Assembly (NCBI RefSeq): GCF_000688515.1
Contig: NZ_JHZK01000012.1
Location: 1 to 64,000 of the forward strand
From: Afifella pfennigii DSM 17143
Lineage (GTDB): Bacteria > Pseudomonadota > Alphaproteobacteria > Rhizobiales > Afifellaceae
Length of the DNA stretch: 64,000 nucleotides
Direction: 5' to 3'
Part shown: positions 63,028-64,000 of the stretch, piece after piece
How the letters are laid out: every line of letters starts with the position of its first letter
How positions within the stretch are numbered: position 1 is the stretch's first letter
Made by a program: the position numbers and the translations under genes
The notes under the pieces: generated by a model
The model's input: the letters and a program-made list of their open reading frames with translations, nothing else
Database searches by the model: none
What the model was told of the DNA's origin: nothing

Positions 63028-63459
63028 TCAGGCCGGAAAGGCGGGCAGTCGGCCGGAAGCGGGAAGGGTGATATCGGCAAGCGTCGTGCGATCCAGCTCG
63101 GCAAAAAACGCGGCTTCGGCAGTCCGCAGGCGCGCTTTCAGCCGGCAGCAGCCGGCAATCGTGCAGGCGCTGTTGCCTGGCGCAAAGCATTCCACCAGCG
63201 CCTGGCCTTCCTCCAGAAGGCGCACGACCTCGCCGAGGCGGATCTCGCCTGGCGGGCGGGCCAGTACCGCGCCGCCGCCGCCGCCGCGCCTGGTGGCGAC
63301 AATGCCGCCGTTCGCCAGCCTCTGCATGATCTTCGCCAGGTGATGGCGCGACAGGCCGAACTCGGCGGCGAGATCGGCCGTGGAAAAGGCCGCGCCCGGG
63401 CGGCTCGCCATGCGCATCAGCGCCCTGAGGCCGTAATCGGTGAAGGAGGTGAGGCGCAT
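63028..63459 (-). CDS. nsrR: Rrf2-family transcription factor, NsrR-like
   Basis: A 143-residue Rrf2 regulator: MRLTSFTDYGLRALMRMAS, winged helix ADLAAEFGLSRHHLAKIMQRL and a wing GGGGGA. The iron-sulfur ligands fit NsrR: Cys91, Cys99 and Cys104/105 in CFAPGNSACTIAGCC. NsrR loses repression when nitric oxide attacks its cluster. The divergent gene encodes a truncated haemoglobin, a usual NO-detoxifying target, which supports the assignment. Confidence 0.82.
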   Translation of the reverse strand: MRLTSFTDYGLRALMRMASRPGAAFSTADLAAEFGLSRHHLAKIMQRLANGGIVATRRGGGGGAVLARPPGEIRLGEVVRLLEEGQALVECFAPGNSACTIAGCCRLKARLRTAEAAFFAELDRTTLADITLPASGRLPAFPA

Positions 63460-63479
63460 CGCCGAGGGTTTTCTCCTGA

Positions 63480-63500
63480 ATTGGTATTTACAATACCAAT
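63480..63500. promoter_or_regulatory. Perfect inverted repeat, candidate NsrR operator
   Basis: ATTGGTATT (63480-63488) and AATACCAAT (63492-63500) are perfect inverted copies around TAC. The site lies between the divergent nsrR-like and globin genes, where an Rrf2 dimer would control both. Confidence 0.7.
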
Positions 63501-63543
63501 TAACCAGCCTAGAGAAAAAGGCAAGCCTTTCTGCGAGGACGCC

Positions 63544-64000
63544 GTGACGCAGCCCGCCACCAAAGCTCTCTCCATCCGCCCCGCGCGGCCGCAAAAGAGC
63601 GCCGAGCTTGCCGCCTCTGCGGGGCTCAGCGAGGCGCGGATCGAAGCGCTCGTCCACCGCTTCTACGCCAAGGTGCGGGACGATGCGGCGCTCGGGCCGA
63701 TCTTCGCCGAGCGCATCGCCGACTGGCCGCCGCATCTTTCCAAGATGGTGGATTTCTGGTCCTCCGTGGCGCTGATGAGCGGGCGCTATCACGGCTCGCC
63801 GGTGACAAGGCATGCCGGCCTTCCCGTCGAATGGGCGCATTTTCGCCGCTGGCTCGACCTTTTCGCGGAGACGGCGAGGCAGACCTGCCCGCCCGAAGGC
63901 GCGGCGCATCTTATTGAGCGCGCGGAGCGCATCGCCCGCTCGCTGTTTCTGGCGATCGAACGTGCGGGCAGCGAGCCCGCGGGAACGGAGCCCCTCGCGC
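63544..64000 (+). CDS. Group III truncated haemoglobin (3' end outside window)
   Basis: The frame from GTG 63544 (GAGGAC five bases upstream) runs open to the window end, 152 residues. It contains LVHRFYAKVRDDAALGPIF, MVDFWSSVALMSGRYHGSP and HFRRWLDLFAETA, the pattern of group III truncated globins, including the proximal-region His-Phe. It could bind or detoxify NO or O2 species. The adjacent NsrR-like regulator and shared inverted repeat support regulation by nitrosative stress. No ATG fits; GTG is the likely start. Confidence 0.82.
   Translation, partial: MTQPATKALSIRPARPQKSAELAASAGLSEARIEALVHRFYAKVRDDAALGPIFAERIADWPPHLSKMVDFWSSVALMSGRYHGSPVTRHAGLPVEWAHFRRWLDLFAETARQTCPPEGAAHLIERAERIARSLFLAIERAGSEPAGTEPLA

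Overview
The window is high-GC DNA of an alphaproteobacterium, most probably in the order Hyphomicrobiales (Rhizobiales). Evidence: a gene transfer agent (GTA) tail cluster of the RcGTA type, the order ccmIEFH-degP-response regulator-histidine kinase-glnE, a FeuP/FeuQ-type two-component pair with a small periplasmic partner gene, a serC leader RNA, an Omp25/31-like porin with a CtrA box, and a badHI/aliAB cluster best known from Rhodopseudomonas palustris. A Rhodobium/Afifella-like phototroph would fit, but the genus cannot be fixed from this sequence.

Layout. 1-7.1 kb: the right end of an IS3-family element has removed the 5' part of a DUF2460 GTA gene; DUF2163, NlpC/P60 and TIM-barrel tail-tip genes follow intact, then a GH19 endolysin and a small membrane protein that look like a lysis pair. 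7.3-9.7 kb: small PepSY-like periplasmic protein, response regulator and histidine kinase (FeuN/FeuP/FeuQ-like). 9.8-14.7 kb: surface lipoprotein, then the cytochrome c maturation operon ccmI-ccmE-ccmF-ccmH. 14.9-23.6 kb: DegP protease, second two-component system, glnE, a GFA-family protein and a diguanylate cyclase. 23.7-24.7 kb: three unassigned minus-strand genes, one small and secreted and two cysteine-rich and translationally coupled. 25-32.3 kb: outer-membrane porin, serC with leader RNA, serA, purA and a large single-pass membrane protein. 32.3-34.2 kb: thiamine-precursor transporter thiX-thiY under a TPP riboswitch, with no ATPase gene beside it. 34.3-38.7 kb: two DMT exporters, rpoH, an RluD-type pseudouridine synthase and a membrane protein.

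39.5-44.2 kb is an accessory stretch starting at tRNA-Glu(CTC). It holds phage-type genes, three broken genes (GIY-YIG-like N-terminus, TOBE domain of an ABC ATPase, IS256-type transposase), an intact CbbY-like phosphatase and unreadable sequence.

44.2-62.2 kb is a catabolic block for cyclohexanecarboxylate (CHC). It has a MarR regulator (BadR-like), BadH and BadI, a five-gene branched-chain-type ABC importer, CHC-CoA dehydrogenase (AliB), CHC-CoA ligase (AliA), a second SDR, a fused hydratase/3-hydroxyacyl-CoA dehydrogenase, a thiolase, glutaryl-CoA dehydrogenase and a thioesterase. Together these could import CHC, activate it, oxidise and open the ring to pimelyl-CoA and shorten that through glutaryl-CoA. 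Three similar AT-rich palindromes sit in front of the transcription units flanking the MarR gene and are candidate operators. No benzoyl-CoA reductase and no separate BadK hydratase are present.

62.5-64 kb: an NsrR-like Rrf2 regulator with two small genes behind it, divergent from a truncated haemoglobin gene cut by the window end, with a perfect 9+9 bp inverted repeat between them.
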